From assembly GCF_000508185.1 (NCBI RefSeq), contig NZ_AYOY01000002.1:1-64000 (forward strand): 64,000 nt of DNA, read 5' to 3'. The notes beneath the pieces were generated by a model. It was not told where the DNA came from. It searched no databases and saw nothing but the letters and a program-made list of their open reading frames with translations. A program made the position numbers and the translations under genes. The DNA comes from Sphingobium sp. C100. GTDB lineage: Bacteria; Pseudomonadota; Alphaproteobacteria; Sphingomonadales; Sphingomonadaceae. Positions 27,457 to 36,654 of this stretch are shown here, one piece after another; the first letter of the stretch is position 1, and every line of letters starts with the position of its first letter.

Positions 27457-28734
27457 ATGATTACGCGCAAAATTCTTGTGCCCGCGCTGCTCCTGGGCAG
27501 TGCGCTTCCCCTCCAGGCGGCGGGGGCAGATGCTCCCGCCACGCCGCCGGTTGCGCTGGCCGCGGCAAGCGTGACGCCCGAACGCATCATACTCAACCTG
27601 ACTGCGGATCCGGCGACTCAGATGGCCATCACCTGGCGGTCGGCGGCTGGCCTGACGGGACAGGTACAATATGCGGTGGCAACCGACAGTCCCGATTTCG
27701 TGAAAGCGCCAATGACGCTTGCCGCCGCGACCGACGATGCCACGCTTGCGGTCCGCGAAGACCCCACCTTCCACGCCGCCTATCATTCCGCCGTGCTCAA
27801 GGGACTTTTACCCGATACCGTCTATGCCTACCGCGTGGGCGACGGCGCGCACTGGTCCGAATGGTTCCAGTTCCGCACCGCCGCCAAGGCGTTGAAGCCC
27901 TTCCGCTTCATCTACCTCGGCGACATGCAGAACCAGATCCTGTCCGAAGCCTCGCGCACATTGCGCATGGCTTTCCGGCAGGCCGGCGATGCCGCGTTCA
28001 CCATCCATGCGGGCGATCTCGTCAACAGGCATGACAGCGATAGCGAATGGGGTGAATGGTTCGCTGCGGGTGGCTTCCTTTATGCGCAGACGCCACAAAT
28101 GCCGACCCCTGGCAACCACGAATATGTCAAGGACGAAGCCGCGCGCGCCGGATCCTCGATTACCGGCCAGTGGCGTCGCCAGTTCACCCTGCCCGACGAT
28201 GGACCGGCGGACGTCCCGGCCAGCCGCGAAACCAACTGGTATACCGACTATCAGGGGCTGCGTCTGATCTCGATCGATTCGATGCAGGTGGATCGCGATG
28301 ACAAGGCGCGGCAATCGATCATCAAATGGCTCGACGGCGTGCTCGCCGACAACCCCAGTCGATGGACGGTGATGTTCCTGCACTTCCCGCTGTTTTCCAG
28401 CGAGCCGGGCCGTGACAATCCAAAGGTTAGAGCCGCGCTCAAGCCGTTGGTGGACAAGTATAAGGTCGACCTTGTGCTACAGGGCCATGATCACGGCTAT
28501 GCGCGTGGCGCCATCGGCCCGGACGGACCGACCAGCGACGATCGCGGATCGACCTATGCAGTGTCGGTGGCCGGGCCCAAGATGTACGATGTCGGCAGCC
28601 TGTCCTGGGCGCGCAAATCAGCGTCGCGCACCCAAGCCTATCAGGTCATCGACGTGACGGCGGACCAGTTGACCTACCGTGCCTATACAGCCACTGGAAA
28701 ACCGCTGGACGAGGTCACGCTGCGCAAACCCTGA
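27457..28734 (+). CDS. secreted purple-acid-phosphatase-like metallophosphoesterase
   Basis: 425 residues from ATG 27457, with GGGA six bases upstream; ATG 27445 overlapping the receptor stop is an alternative. Signal peptide to LQAAG. A fibronectin-like N-terminal domain (residues about 35-140) precedes the metallophosphatase core with YLGDMQ, HAGDLVNRH, TPGNHEY, FLHFPLF and LQGHDHGYAR in order, supplying metal ligands. It would free phosphate from organic esters in the periplasm. Coupled to the receptor gene above. Confidence 0.9.
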   Translation: MITRKILVPALLLGSALPLQAAGADAPATPPVALAAASVTPERIILNLTADPATQMAITWRSAAGLTGQVQYAVATDSPDFVKAPMTLAAATDDATLAVREDPTFHAAYHSAVLKGLLPDTVYAYRVGDGAHWSEWFQFRTAAKALKPFRFIYLGDMQNQILSEASRTLRMAFRQAGDAAFTIHAGDLVNRHDSDSEWGEWFAAGGFLYAQTPQMPTPGNHEYVKDEAARAGSSITGQWRRQFTLPDDGPADVPASRETNWYTDYQGLRLISIDSMQVDRDDKARQSIIKWLDGVLADNPSRWTVMFLHFPLFSSEPGRDNPKVRAALKPLVDKYKVDLVLQGHDHGYARGAIGPDGPTSDDRGSTYAVSVAGPKMYDVGSLSWARKSASRTQAYQVIDVTADQLTYRAYTATGKPLDEVTLRKP

Positions 28735-28741
28735 GACATCA

Positions 28742-28775
28742 GGCCGTGGTGGGTTGGCGTACGTCCACCACGGCC
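28742..28775 (+). terminator. stem-loop after the phosphatase gene
   Basis: GGCCGTGGTGG (28742-28752) is perfectly complementary to CCACCACGGCC (28765-28775), 11 bp with a 12-base loop, seven bases after the stop codon. No clear T-run, but position and stem strength fit transcription termination. Confidence 0.6.
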
Positions 28776-28822
28776 GATATGCTAATCTTCGTCCTGCTTC
28801 TGATATTGTAGCGAGGGGATGG

Positions 28823-29002
28823 ATGATTCGCGGCAGCAGCAGGACGCTCAGCCTCATGACCGTTCTGACATTTTCAGCGTGCGCGAAAAATGCCCACTGG
28901 CGTCCGATACGGGTCTGCCGCCTTATTGCCCCGCCGTTTCATGCCCTTCACTTTGTCGGGCGGGCGACGTGGCCTGAACCGGCGGCGTGGTGGAAGCGAT
29001 AG
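28823..29002 (+). pseudogene. possible truncated lipoprotein gene
   Basis: A 59-residue frame with a proper ribosome site (GAGGGG five bases before ATG 28823). Its start looks like a lipoprotein signal (TLSLMTVLTFSAC, lipobox Cys), but after AKNAHW the sequence turns into antisense of the glycosyltransferase gene it overlaps from 28948. It may be the 5' stub of a lost lipoprotein gene. No family can be named; a small real peptide is not excluded. Confidence 0.3.
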
Positions 29003-30645
29003 ATTCGCGTGACAGGCCCGCCGATGCGCCCCTGTTCCGGTCGAAAGATCGCCATGATCTTTCCATGCTGAAGCAGTTTCTCATATTGGCTGATCTCATC
29101 AGGATATGCCGTCTTTTCGTGCAGATACCGATCATAGTGCGTAATGACGGCGATGTCGGCCGAACAACTCGCAATCATCCCAGGTGCGACATGGCCCACA
29201 TCGACGATGGATTTCCCTTCTCTCTTTTTTTCGACCTTCTTGTAGCTTGGCTTCGCCTGCAAAAAGCCATGCGCATCAAGGCAGCCGGCGTCCCCTAAAG
29301 GAAAAATGACCGGGCCGGGCCGCGCGACTAAGTCGAACGCGGCATCCTCGATCAACACGGACCTGGTCGCGGGAACATGGGTGCGAATCCAGAGCGAGGC
29401 CAGTTGGCGCGTGTCATTGGCGCGCATATGGGATCGAGACAGGCTGGACTGGGCCATGGGCAGGAGCAAGGCGGACAGTGTTGCGGCCAAGGCAGCTATG
29501 CTCCACGCCGCCTTGATCCGCGAAATCGCTTCGTTTAGCGCCAATGCGATCGCCAGAGCGATCCAGGGAATGAGAGGCACAGCCCAGCGGTCCCAGACGA
29601 GCGCCTGAGCCCCGATGCCCAGCAGAAACAACAGCGCGCCGGGCAGCCCTGCAAGGGCAAGTGCGCCCGCGCGAAATGGCATCAGCACAAGCCCGGCAAG
29701 CGCCAATATGGTCCCCGCAGGACCAAATCCGGCAAACAGGACATGGCGCCCGTACCACAGAATGTTCTGGAACAGCGGGCCACCCGTGGAACCCGGATGA
29801 TTGGGGCGGGCTTCCCCGCTCAGGTCGCGCAGCACCGTGGCTTGATCCAGCAACAGATAAGGAGAGGCGAGAAAAAGTGCGACGAGCGCGCTTGCCGCAA
29901 CGATAGCGAGCAGCGCGAAGGCCAAGGCCCATGACTGCTGTCGCCACCTGTTCAGAACTGCGCCAGGCGCGTTTGCCATGAACAATAATGATGGCCATTT
30001 CGTTGCGCCGCCCAGGCCGATCATCACCCCCATCAGAATATAATGGTGAAGCTTGCCGCCTTGCGCGGCGCGGATGGCATAGAGGCAACTCCCCAGCATG
30101 AAAATGCTGGCGACCATGTCGGTTCGGATGACCTGCGAGAGTTCCACATGAATGTTGTTGACCGCGACAACCGCAGCCGCGATCAGTCCGGCGCGCACGC
30201 TGATTGCTTGGCGCCCGATCCGGTAGGTCAGATAGACGCAAACCACGCCCATCAAGACGATGAAGACCCGCATCGGCAAGATCGCGATCGAGGGGTCGGC
30301 GTAGATAGCGGACACATAGTGCGCCGTATCGGCCCATCGCCCAAACAGGACACCCAGCCATCCGACGGCGATGAAGATCGCTGCCAAGGCGTAGAAGAGA
30401 ATTGTCGCCGGGTGCCCGAACCATTGCGGATTCAGGCGCTGTTCGCGCAGCATGTCGAGCGCAGTCATGACGAAGAGCGGCTCGTCAGGATCATTGAGCG
30501 CTGGCAGTCCGAAGTCGACATGCCAAAGACGCAGCGCTGCCGACAGGGCCAATATGGCGGTCAGCGCGACGCTGTTGATGTCGGGTATCCAGCGTCTGCT
30601 TTTTGCACGGGATGCACGGTCCGGCTCCGTCTTCACAGGAACCAC
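28948..30645 (-). CDS. GT39/ArnT-like membrane glycosyltransferase
   Basis: 565 residues with about 11 membrane helices. It has the acidic pair DPDEPLFV in the first periplasmic loop (residues about 53-60), where GT39/GT83 enzymes keep catalytic Asp/Glu, and a C-terminal periplasmic domain. Such enzymes move a sugar from a polyprenyl phosphate carrier to lipid or protein in the periplasm. The start is GTG 30645; GTG 30636 is possible. It is divergent from rfbF with only 17 bases between the starts. Confidence 0.75.
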   Translation of the reverse strand: MVPVKTEPDRASRAKSRRWIPDINSVALTAILALSAALRLWHVDFGLPALNDPDEPLFVMTALDMLREQRLNPQWFGHPATILFYALAAIFIAVGWLGVLFGRWADTAHYVSAIYADPSIAILPMRVFIVLMGVVCVYLTYRIGRQAISVRAGLIAAAVVAVNNIHVELSQVIRTDMVASIFMLGSCLYAIRAAQGGKLHHYILMGVMIGLGGATKWPSLLFMANAPGAVLNRWRQQSWALAFALLAIVAASALVALFLASPYLLLDQATVLRDLSGEARPNHPGSTGGPLFQNILWYGRHVLFAGFGPAGTILALAGLVLMPFRAGALALAGLPGALLFLLGIGAQALVWDRWAVPLIPWIALAIALALNEAISRIKAAWSIAALAATLSALLLPMAQSSLSRSHMRANDTRQLASLWIRTHVPATRSVLIEDAAFDLVARPGPVIFPLGDAGCLDAHGFLQAKPSYKKVEKKREGKSIVDVGHVAPGMIASCSADIAVITHYDRYLHEKTAYPDEISQYEKLLQHGKIMAIFRPEQGRIGGPVTRIYRFHHAAGSGHVARPTK

Positions 30646-30662
30646 CGTTTCTGGGAGGACGA

Positions 30663-31436
30663 ATGCGTACAGTGATTTTGGCGGGCGGTCTGGGCAGCCG
30701 CCTTGGCGAGGAAACCGCCGTGCGACCCAAGCCGATGGTGGAAATCGGCGACATGCCGATTTTGTGGCATATCATGAAAATCTATTCTGCCGCCGGGCTG
30801 AACGATTTCGTGATCTGCCTTGGCTACAAAGGCTATGTAATAAAGGAATTTTTCGCCAACTATTTCCTGCATACCGCTGACGTCACCATCGACCTGCGCG
30901 GCGGCAACGGAATGGAAATCCACTATACCCGCAACGAGCCGTGGCGCATTTCTCTGGTCGAAACCGGCGCGGATACAATGACGGGAGGGCGCCTGGCCGC
31001 CATCCGTCCCTATCTCGACCCCGATGAGCCCTTCTGCTTCACATATGGGGATGGCGTTGCCGACATCGACATAGCTGATCTTGTTCGCTTTCATCATGCG
31101 CATGGACGGCGCGCGACGATCACCTCCGTCACGCCGCCGGGACGATTTGGCGCGCTGGAGTTCGACGGAGATCAAGTGACGGCCTTCCGGGAAAAGCCGG
31201 CCGGCGACGGTGGCCTGATCAACGGCGGATTCTTCGTCGCTCACCCCAGCGTTCTGGACTTGGTCAATGGCCCGGAAACGATCTGGGAATCTGGGCCGCT
31301 CGAAACGCTGGCAGCGAATGGCGATCTGATGGGCTATCGCCATGACGGCTTCTGGCATCCGATGGATACGCTGCGCGACAAGATCCATCTGGACTCGCTC
31401 TGGCGATCGGGAGGCGCACCGTGGAAGCGCTGGTAA
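30663..31436 (+). CDS. rfbF: glucose-1-phosphate cytidylyltransferase
   Basis: 257 residues from ATG 30663 with GGGAGGA upstream. The nucleotidyltransferase signature LAGGLGSRLGEETAVRPKPMVEIG and the RfbF-type patterns YKGYVIKEFF, FCFTYGDGVADID and WHPMDTLRDK mark the CTP:glucose-1-phosphate enzyme that makes CDP-glucose. It feeds the 4,6-dehydratase gene, which it overlaps by 16 bases. Confidence 0.95.
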   Translation: MRTVILAGGLGSRLGEETAVRPKPMVEIGDMPILWHIMKIYSAAGLNDFVICLGYKGYVIKEFFANYFLHTADVTIDLRGGNGMEIHYTRNEPWRISLVETGADTMTGGRLAAIRPYLDPDEPFCFTYGDGVADIDIADLVRFHHAHGRRATITSVTPPGRFGALEFDGDQVTAFREKPAGDGGLINGGFFVAHPSVLDLVNGPETIWESGPLETLAANGDLMGYRHDGFWHPMDTLRDKIHLDSLWRSGGAPWKRW

Positions 31437-32515
31437 ATCCTCTCTGGCAGGGCCGGCGCGTGCTGGTGACCGGCGACAGCGGCTTCAAGGGCAGTTGGCT
31501 GGCGCTCTGGCTTCATGCCATGGGTGCGAAAGTGACGGGCTTTTCCCTGCCGCCGCCCAGCCATCCCAGCTTGTTCGATGCCGCGCGGCTGGATCAATTG
31601 ATCGACCATGTCGAAGGCGACGTGCGCGATCCTGCGGCCGTGCATGGAGTGATGGAACAGGCGCGGCCCGAAATCATCTTTCACCTTGCCGCACAACCGC
31701 TGGTCCGCCTGTCCTATGAACAGCCTGTGGAAACTTTTGCCACCAATGTGATGGGGACGGTCCATGTGCTGGACGCGGCGCGCCACGTCGGCGGCGTGAC
31801 CGGCATCGTCTGCGTCACCAGCGACAAATGCTATGAAAATCGTGAATGGGCGTGGCCCTATCGCGAGAGCGACCCGATGGGGGGACATGACCCCTATAGC
31901 AGCAGCAAGGGCTGCGCCGAACTAGCGGTCTCGGCATGGCGGCGATCCTATTTTCAGGACAGCGGACCGGCGCTGGCGTCGGTGCGCGCGGGGAACGTCA
32001 TCGGTGGCGGCGACTGGGCGGCCGACCGGCTGGTTCCCGATCTCGTCCGCGCGTTCGCCGCGGGTGTTGCGCCTCTGATCCGATCTCCAGAGTCGGTTCG
32101 CCCCTGGCAGCATGTACTGGAAGCGCTGGGCGGATACGTCATGATCGCGGAACGCCTGCTGGCGGGCGAACGCCATTTTGCCGAAGCCTGGAATTTCGGA
32201 CCAGCGGACGAGGATGCGCGGCCGGTGCGTTGGATCGTGGACCATATGCGCACAGCATGGAGCGAGGGCGCTGCCCCCGCGACGCTGGACGATGGCCCGC
32301 GCCCGCATGAGGCGGGTCTGTTGCGGCTCGACTGTTCGCGCGCGCGCTCGGCGCTTGGCTGGCAGCCCGCGCTGCGACTGGCCGACACGATCGACTGGAT
32401 CGTGGAATGGCACAAGCGGGTTGACGTTGGCGAGGATGCGCGCACGATAACGCTGGAACAGATCGATCGTTACAGACAAAGGACCGGTCGGGGGATTGTT
32501 CAGGCTGCGGCCTGA
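31421..32515 (+). CDS. rfbG: CDP-glucose 4,6-dehydratase
   Basis: 364 residues from GTG 31421 (GGGAGGCGC upstream). Extended SDR with NAD motif VTGDSGFKGSWLALWL, active-site Thr/Ser in VCVTSDKCYEN and YxxxK in DPYSSSKGCAEL. It yields CDP-4-keto-6-deoxy-D-glucose, the common precursor of CDP-linked dideoxy and branched sugars. Its 3' end overlaps the convergent methyltransferase gene by 16 bases. No RfbH-type 3-dehydrase is in the window. Confidence 0.95.
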   Translation: MEALVNPLWQGRRVLVTGDSGFKGSWLALWLHAMGAKVTGFSLPPPSHPSLFDAARLDQLIDHVEGDVRDPAAVHGVMEQARPEIIFHLAAQPLVRLSYEQPVETFATNVMGTVHVLDAARHVGGVTGIVCVTSDKCYENREWAWPYRESDPMGGHDPYSSSKGCAELAVSAWRRSYFQDSGPALASVRAGNVIGGGDWAADRLVPDLVRAFAAGVAPLIRSPESVRPWQHVLEALGGYVMIAERLLAGERHFAEAWNFGPADEDARPVRWIVDHMRTAWSEGAAPATLDDGPRPHEAGLLRLDCSRARSALGWQPALRLADTIDWIVEWHKRVDVGEDARTITLEQIDRYRQRTGRGIVQAAA

Positions 32516-33420
32516 GCAATCGTCAACATATTGCCGAGCCGGAGCGCGATGGCGCTTTGGGGCAAAGGCAGGCGCCGGGGCAATGAAACCCCCGCCGCCT
32601 GCGCCGCCTGACGAGCAAGGAAATCAATTGGGAAATGGTTCGTGCTGGCACTGACCTCGACCGCGGGGAAGCCCGCCCGCCCCGCCAGGGCGCGGATCGT
32701 CCTGGAGCTATAGAGTAGCGGATGTTGCAGGCAGAATGGCGGCCATCGGCGACCCAGCACCCGGCGCAGCAGGCTGGCTTCATCATGCGTGACGATCAGC
32801 AACTTGCCGCCGGGCTTCAGCTTTGCATGGATGCCGCGCAGCATGGCCAATGGATCTAGCAGATGATCGAGCACATGGATCATGACGGCCAGGCTTACGC
32901 TGCGGGCAGGCACCGGGGACAGATCGGTCATGTCCGTCAAGATCGACACCGGCCTTTCGCCTGTGGCCTGCCGCAACGGGCCATGAACGGCCTGATTGGG
33001 TTCGAACAGCCAAAAACGGTCGAACCCGCCATGATCAACCGCTGCCGTCACCAGATGACCGACGTCAGGCCCAATTTCCAGATAATCGCCCGATGACAGC
33101 CCCGCGCGCGCTGCCGCATCGAAATAGCCGCGCTGCGTGGCGGCGATGGCCGAAAAGGGCAGCATGTCCATATTGGGCGGCATATCGCTGTAAAGATCGG
33201 CCAACTGCGCATCGTCGAAAAAGACGGGATTGTAGAGCAGCGCGCAGTCGGCGCAGCGGCGATAGGTGAAGAAGTGCTTGGTTTTCTCCAGCCCATGCCA
33301 ATAGGAGCGCAACTGATCGACAGTCATGTTTTCCGCGTCGCCGGAGCAGATGATTTCGGCCCGGCCGGCCTGTGCGCCGCAACAGGGACAGGAACGATCG
33401 CGCAGGGCGGGAAGCGTCAT
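32500..33420 (-). CDS. class I SAM-dependent methyltransferase with N-terminal zinc motif
   Basis: 306 residues. An N-terminal zinc-ribbon-like part (CPCCG at 11-15 and CADC near 56-59) precedes a Rossmann methyltransferase (motif I YLEIGPDVGHLV near 114, later VMIHVLDHLLDP and LKPGGKLLIVTHDE). This layout recalls sugar C-methyltransferases and other small-molecule methyltransferases of polysaccharide loci. It is the last gene of the long minus-strand polysaccharide run, two bases after gtrA. Confidence 0.75.
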   Translation of the reverse strand: MTLPALRDRSCPCCGAQAGRAEIICSGDAENMTVDQLRSYWHGLEKTKHFFTYRRCADCALLYNPVFFDDAQLADLYSDMPPNMDMLPFSAIAATQRGYFDAAARAGLSSGDYLEIGPDVGHLVTAAVDHGGFDRFWLFEPNQAVHGPLRQATGERPVSILTDMTDLSPVPARSVSLAVMIHVLDHLLDPLAMLRGIHAKLKPGGKLLIVTHDEASLLRRVLGRRWPPFCLQHPLLYSSRTIRALAGRAGFPAVEVSASTNHFPIDFLARQAAQAAGVSLPRRLPLPQSAIALRLGNMLTIAQAAA

Positions 33421-33422
33421 GA

Positions 33423-33830
33423 TTATAGTCTGTCCTTGAAGGTGACACGGCTGTGCCAGAACCAGCTGCCGGCGATCAACAGCAGGGAAAAGCCCATTTG
33501 GGCAGCGATCGGAGACAAACCGCCGGCTTCCACGAGCAATGGCAGCGCGCCCCAGTTAAGCGCATAATTGAACAGATAGTAGCTGGCGAAGGCCGCAAAC
33601 TCCTGCAACAGCCGGCCCTGTGTGCGAAACACCCCGAGCTTATATGTGACAAAGGCGAAGCAGAGACACACGGCCTGCGCGATCAACAGGGCGATCATAT
33701 AATGGTGGTGGAGCGCGGGGACGCTCCACAACAATAGCGGGTAAAGGGCCAAGCCAAAAAGCGTGTTGAGGCCGCCTGCGATCAGGAAGCGCAGGGGACG
33801 GTGCTGGCCCGACAGGGTTGCGGCCTTCAC
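33423..33830 (-). CDS. GtrA family membrane protein
   Basis: 135 residues, four membrane helices, with FLIAGGLNTLFGLALYPLLLW at the N-terminus and the family's C-terminal FWHSRVTFKD. GtrA-type proteins are thought to help move polyprenyl-linked sugars across the inner membrane and usually work with a GtrB-type GT2, present here at 37958-38893. ATGA overlap with the ThDP gene. Confidence 0.85.
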   Translation of the reverse strand: MKAATLSGQHRPLRFLIAGGLNTLFGLALYPLLLWSVPALHHHYMIALLIAQAVCLCFAFVTYKLGVFRTQGRLLQEFAAFASYYLFNYALNWGALPLLVEAGGLSPIAAQMGFSLLLIAGSWFWHSRVTFKDRL

Positions 33831-35647
33831 GATTCCTCCAGCAGCGGGATCGCCATATTCTCCCGCAGCACCTCGCGCGGGAGGAAGGGTGACAGATCCT
33901 CCAGCGCCGGGGAGGTGATGCGCCCGTCGGGATGGACCTTCGCCCCGAGCTTGGGCGCGAACGACACATGTTCATCGACGATGATCTCGCACAGGGCCGG
34001 GCCAGGCGCGGCGAGCGTATCGGCGATCGCCTGCGCCAGATCATCATGCCCGTCGGCGCGCGCATAGGCGAAGCCGAAGGCGGCCGACACTTTCGCGAAA
34101 TCGGGGAAGGTCACATGGCTTTTGGGGCCGCCGCCGACCTCCACGCCGTTGAAGAAATTGCGATGGGTCTGGAAGATCGAGACATAGCCCGAATTGTTGA
34201 TGAGGAAGACCTTGATCGGCAGGCCATAGCCCGCGATCGTCTGCATTTCCTGGATGTTCATCATGATGCTGCCGTCGCCCGCGATGCAGATGACGCGGCG
34301 ATCGGGGCCGATGGCGGCGGAAACGCCGATGGCGGCGGGCAGGTCATAGCCCATGGTGGCGCAGCCCGAATTGGTCCAGAGCCGCTGGCCCTGCTTCAGA
34401 TGCGCCGACTGGAAGCTGACGACGCAGGCGCTGCCATTGCCGGTGACGACGATGTCATCCTGGTCGAGCGCGCCGAACAGCGCCTCCATCGCGACATAGG
34501 GGTGATTGGCCGGGCCATGGTCGTGATATTCGGGCAGAACGGCGGGGAAGCGGGCGACCCGCTCATGTGACCATTCCAGCCAGGCGCGATGTCGGTCGGT
34601 CGGGCCGGCATAATCCTGCGCCAGCATCGTCGGAATGAGATCGGCAAGGTCTGCCACTACGGGCATGTCAGGCGTCACCGTCGGTTTTTGCAGTTCGAGA
34701 GGATCGATATCGACCCAGATCTTGTAGGCGGCGCGGGCGAAGCTGCTCCAGTTGTAGCTGACCTGACGGATGTTGAGGCGGCTGCCCAGCACCAGCAGCA
34801 GATCGGCGCTCTGCGTCACCATATTGCCGCCGCGATCGCCGACCGTGCCCGGACGGCCGGCATAGAGCGGATGGTCGTTCCACAGCACGTCATGCGCATT
34901 CCAGCCGGTGACGACCGGGACGCCCAGCCGCTCGATCAGGGCAATGAAGTCACGATGCGCGCCCGACAGGCGCACGCCGCCGCCAGCCAAGACGACCGGG
35001 CGCTCGGCCTTTTGCAGGCGATCCAGAATGTCGCGGGCGACCGGGCCGAGATCATGGGCAAGCCAGGGCTGATCGAGTTCGACAGGATCGAAGCCGGGCA
35101 GGCTGTCGGGATCGATTTTCGTCGCCTGCACGTCGAGCGGGATATCGACCCACACCGGGCCGGGCCGCCCTTTGATCGCGAGATGAAGCGCCTTTTCAAG
35201 GTGATAGCGGATCGACTGGGGATCGTTCACCATGGTCGCATATTTGGTGACGGGGCGGACCAATTCTTCGATGTCCAGTTCCTGGTCGCCCAGCTGGCGC
35301 AGCGGCAGGCCGGTGGAGCGAACGGTGGTTTCCCGCTTCACCTGCCCGGAAATGATCAGCATCGGGATGGAATCGACATAGGCGCCATAGACGCCGGTGA
35401 TGGTGTTGGTGCCGCCGGGGCCTGAGGTGACGTTCACCACGGCGGGCTTGTTGGTCAGGCGCGCATAGGCCTCCGCCGCCATGGACAGCGCCTGTTCATG
35501 ATGGGTGAAGAGCGTCTTGAGGCGCGGATGGGTGCCGATGCTGTGGTTAAGGTGCATGGCGCCGCCGCCGGTCAGCATGAAGACCTGTTCGATGCCATGG
35601 TCGGCCAGCCAGTCGGCGAGCCAGTCGGAGAGTTTTACTTGTGTCAT
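33827..35647 (-). CDS. ThDP-dependent acetolactate-synthase-like enzyme, probably acting on a CDP-sugar
   Basis: About 606 residues from ATG 35647, which makes an ATGA overlap with the SDR gene; ATG 35656 is possible. Three-domain ThDP fold: N-terminal catalytic Glu in FTHHEQALSMAAEAYAR, central domain, and the ThDP/metal motif GDGSIMMNIQEMQTI ... NNSGYVS. It resembles acetohydroxyacid synthase, but it has no small subunit and lies in a polysaccharide operon. YerE, a ThDP enzyme of this type, adds a pyruvate-derived two-carbon unit to a CDP-keto-sugar, and rfbF/rfbG here make the right nucleotide sugar. That role is inferred. Confidence 0.8.
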   Translation of the reverse strand: MTQVKLSDWLADWLADHGIEQVFMLTGGGAMHLNHSIGTHPRLKTLFTHHEQALSMAAEAYARLTNKPAVVNVTSGPGGTNTITGVYGAYVDSIPMLIISGQVKRETTVRSTGLPLRQLGDQELDIEELVRPVTKYATMVNDPQSIRYHLEKALHLAIKGRPGPVWVDIPLDVQATKIDPDSLPGFDPVELDQPWLAHDLGPVARDILDRLQKAERPVVLAGGGVRLSGAHRDFIALIERLGVPVVTGWNAHDVLWNDHPLYAGRPGTVGDRGGNMVTQSADLLLVLGSRLNIRQVSYNWSSFARAAYKIWVDIDPLELQKPTVTPDMPVVADLADLIPTMLAQDYAGPTDRHRAWLEWSHERVARFPAVLPEYHDHGPANHPYVAMEALFGALDQDDIVVTGNGSACVVSFQSAHLKQGQRLWTNSGCATMGYDLPAAIGVSAAIGPDRRVICIAGDGSIMMNIQEMQTIAGYGLPIKVFLINNSGYVSIFQTHRNFFNGVEVGGGPKSHVTFPDFAKVSAAFGFAYARADGHDDLAQAIADTLAAPGPALCEIIVDEHVSFAPKLGAKVHPDGRITSPALEDLSPFLPREVLRENMAIPLLEES

Positions 35648-36654
35648 GGGGTCCATCCATTGGAGGCTGCGGTGCGGCGGATCGCTTCGTCGAGGTCGAC
35701 GGTGGCGGATACGCCCAGGGTTTCGCGAGCGAGGGCTGTCGAGGGGACATAGCGGCCGGGATTCCAGCCGGGATCGGGGCGGCCCAGGATGCGGACGTCG
35801 GGCGCGCCCAGCAGCCGGGCGGTGCGGCGGGCGAGGTCGGCGATCGACACCGCCTGTTCGGAGCCGACATTATAGGCCGCGCCCCTGTCGCCGGCGATCA
35901 GCAGCGTCCACATCCAGATGGCGAGGTCTGCGGCATAGAGATAGGAGCGCACGGCCTGCCCCGATCCCTGCACCTCGATTGCGCGGCCGGCGATGGCGTC
36001 GCGGATGAAATTGCCCGCGGCGAAATGGGTGTCGAGTGAGAGCAGCGGGCCGAGCAGCGCGAAGATGCGCGCCGTCACCGCTTCTACCCCGAACTGATGG
36101 GCGTAGATGGCGCACAGGGTTTCGGCGGCGCGTTTCCCCTCCGCATAGGCGGACTTTGGATCGCGGATCGACGGGGCGCCGATCCAGTCTTCGGCGACAT
36201 GGGTGACGTCCCACGGCTGGACCCCGTAGACCGCGCCCGAACTCATGAAGAGCAGGCGGGCCTGCCGGTCGCTGGCCAGGTCCAGCATGGCGCGGGTGCC
36301 GTCCAATATGGTGTCGAACATGCAACGCGGATCATGGGCGGTGAGCGCCGCGCTGGCGTCGGTCGCGCCATGGATGATGTGGGTGAAATCGCCCTGGGGC
36401 GCGGGGCAGCTCTGGATGTCGCCGCGCAGGAAGGTGAAGCGACCGGCAAGATGCGGCGCGCGGGCGGCGAAGGCGGCGGGATCGCGGCTGAGCAGGGTGA
36501 CATCGACCCGGACAGGCGCGCGGGCCAGCGCTTCGAGCATCCAGCGGCCGATAAAGCCGGTGCCGCCGGTGAAGAAGAGGCGCGCGCCGTCGAGCCGCGG
36601 CCAGAGCGGGGCGAGCGCGGCGTCGATGGCGGGAAGGTCTGTCTGCGGGATCAT
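35644..36654 (-). CDS. extended SDR, NAD-dependent sugar epimerase/dehydratase/reductase
   Basis: 336 residues from ATG 36654; the long frame upstream is antisense or out of frame with the membrane-protein gene. NAD motif FFTGGTGFIGRWMLEAL, MSSGAVYG, and YAEGKRAAETL (YxxxK). Paired with the ThDP gene by an ATGA overlap. In yersiniose-like pathways a reductase of this fold (YerF) acts after the ThDP enzyme, so reduction of a branched keto-sugar is plausible; 4,6-dehydratase or epimerase activity is not excluded. Confidence 0.82.
   Translation of the reverse strand: MIPQTDLPAIDAALAPLWPRLDGARLFFTGGTGFIGRWMLEALARAPVRVDVTLLSRDPAAFAARAPHLAGRFTFLRGDIQSCPAPQGDFTHIIHGATDASAALTAHDPRCMFDTILDGTRAMLDLASDRQARLLFMSSGAVYGVQPWDVTHVAEDWIGAPSIRDPKSAYAEGKRAAETLCAIYAHQFGVEAVTARIFALLGPLLSLDTHFAAGNFIRDAIAGRAIEVQGSGQAVRSYLYAADLAIWMWTLLIAGDRGAAYNVGSEQAVSIADLARRTARLLGAPDVRILGRPDPGWNPGRYVPSTALARETLGVSATVDLDEAIRRTAASNGWTP

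Noticed and set aside
28820..28981. 53-codon frame starting at ATG 28820, overlapping the lipoprotein-like stub
   Set aside because: Its product (MDDSRQQQDAQPHD...) has no recognisable feature, whereas the next frame starts with a plausible lipoprotein signal.
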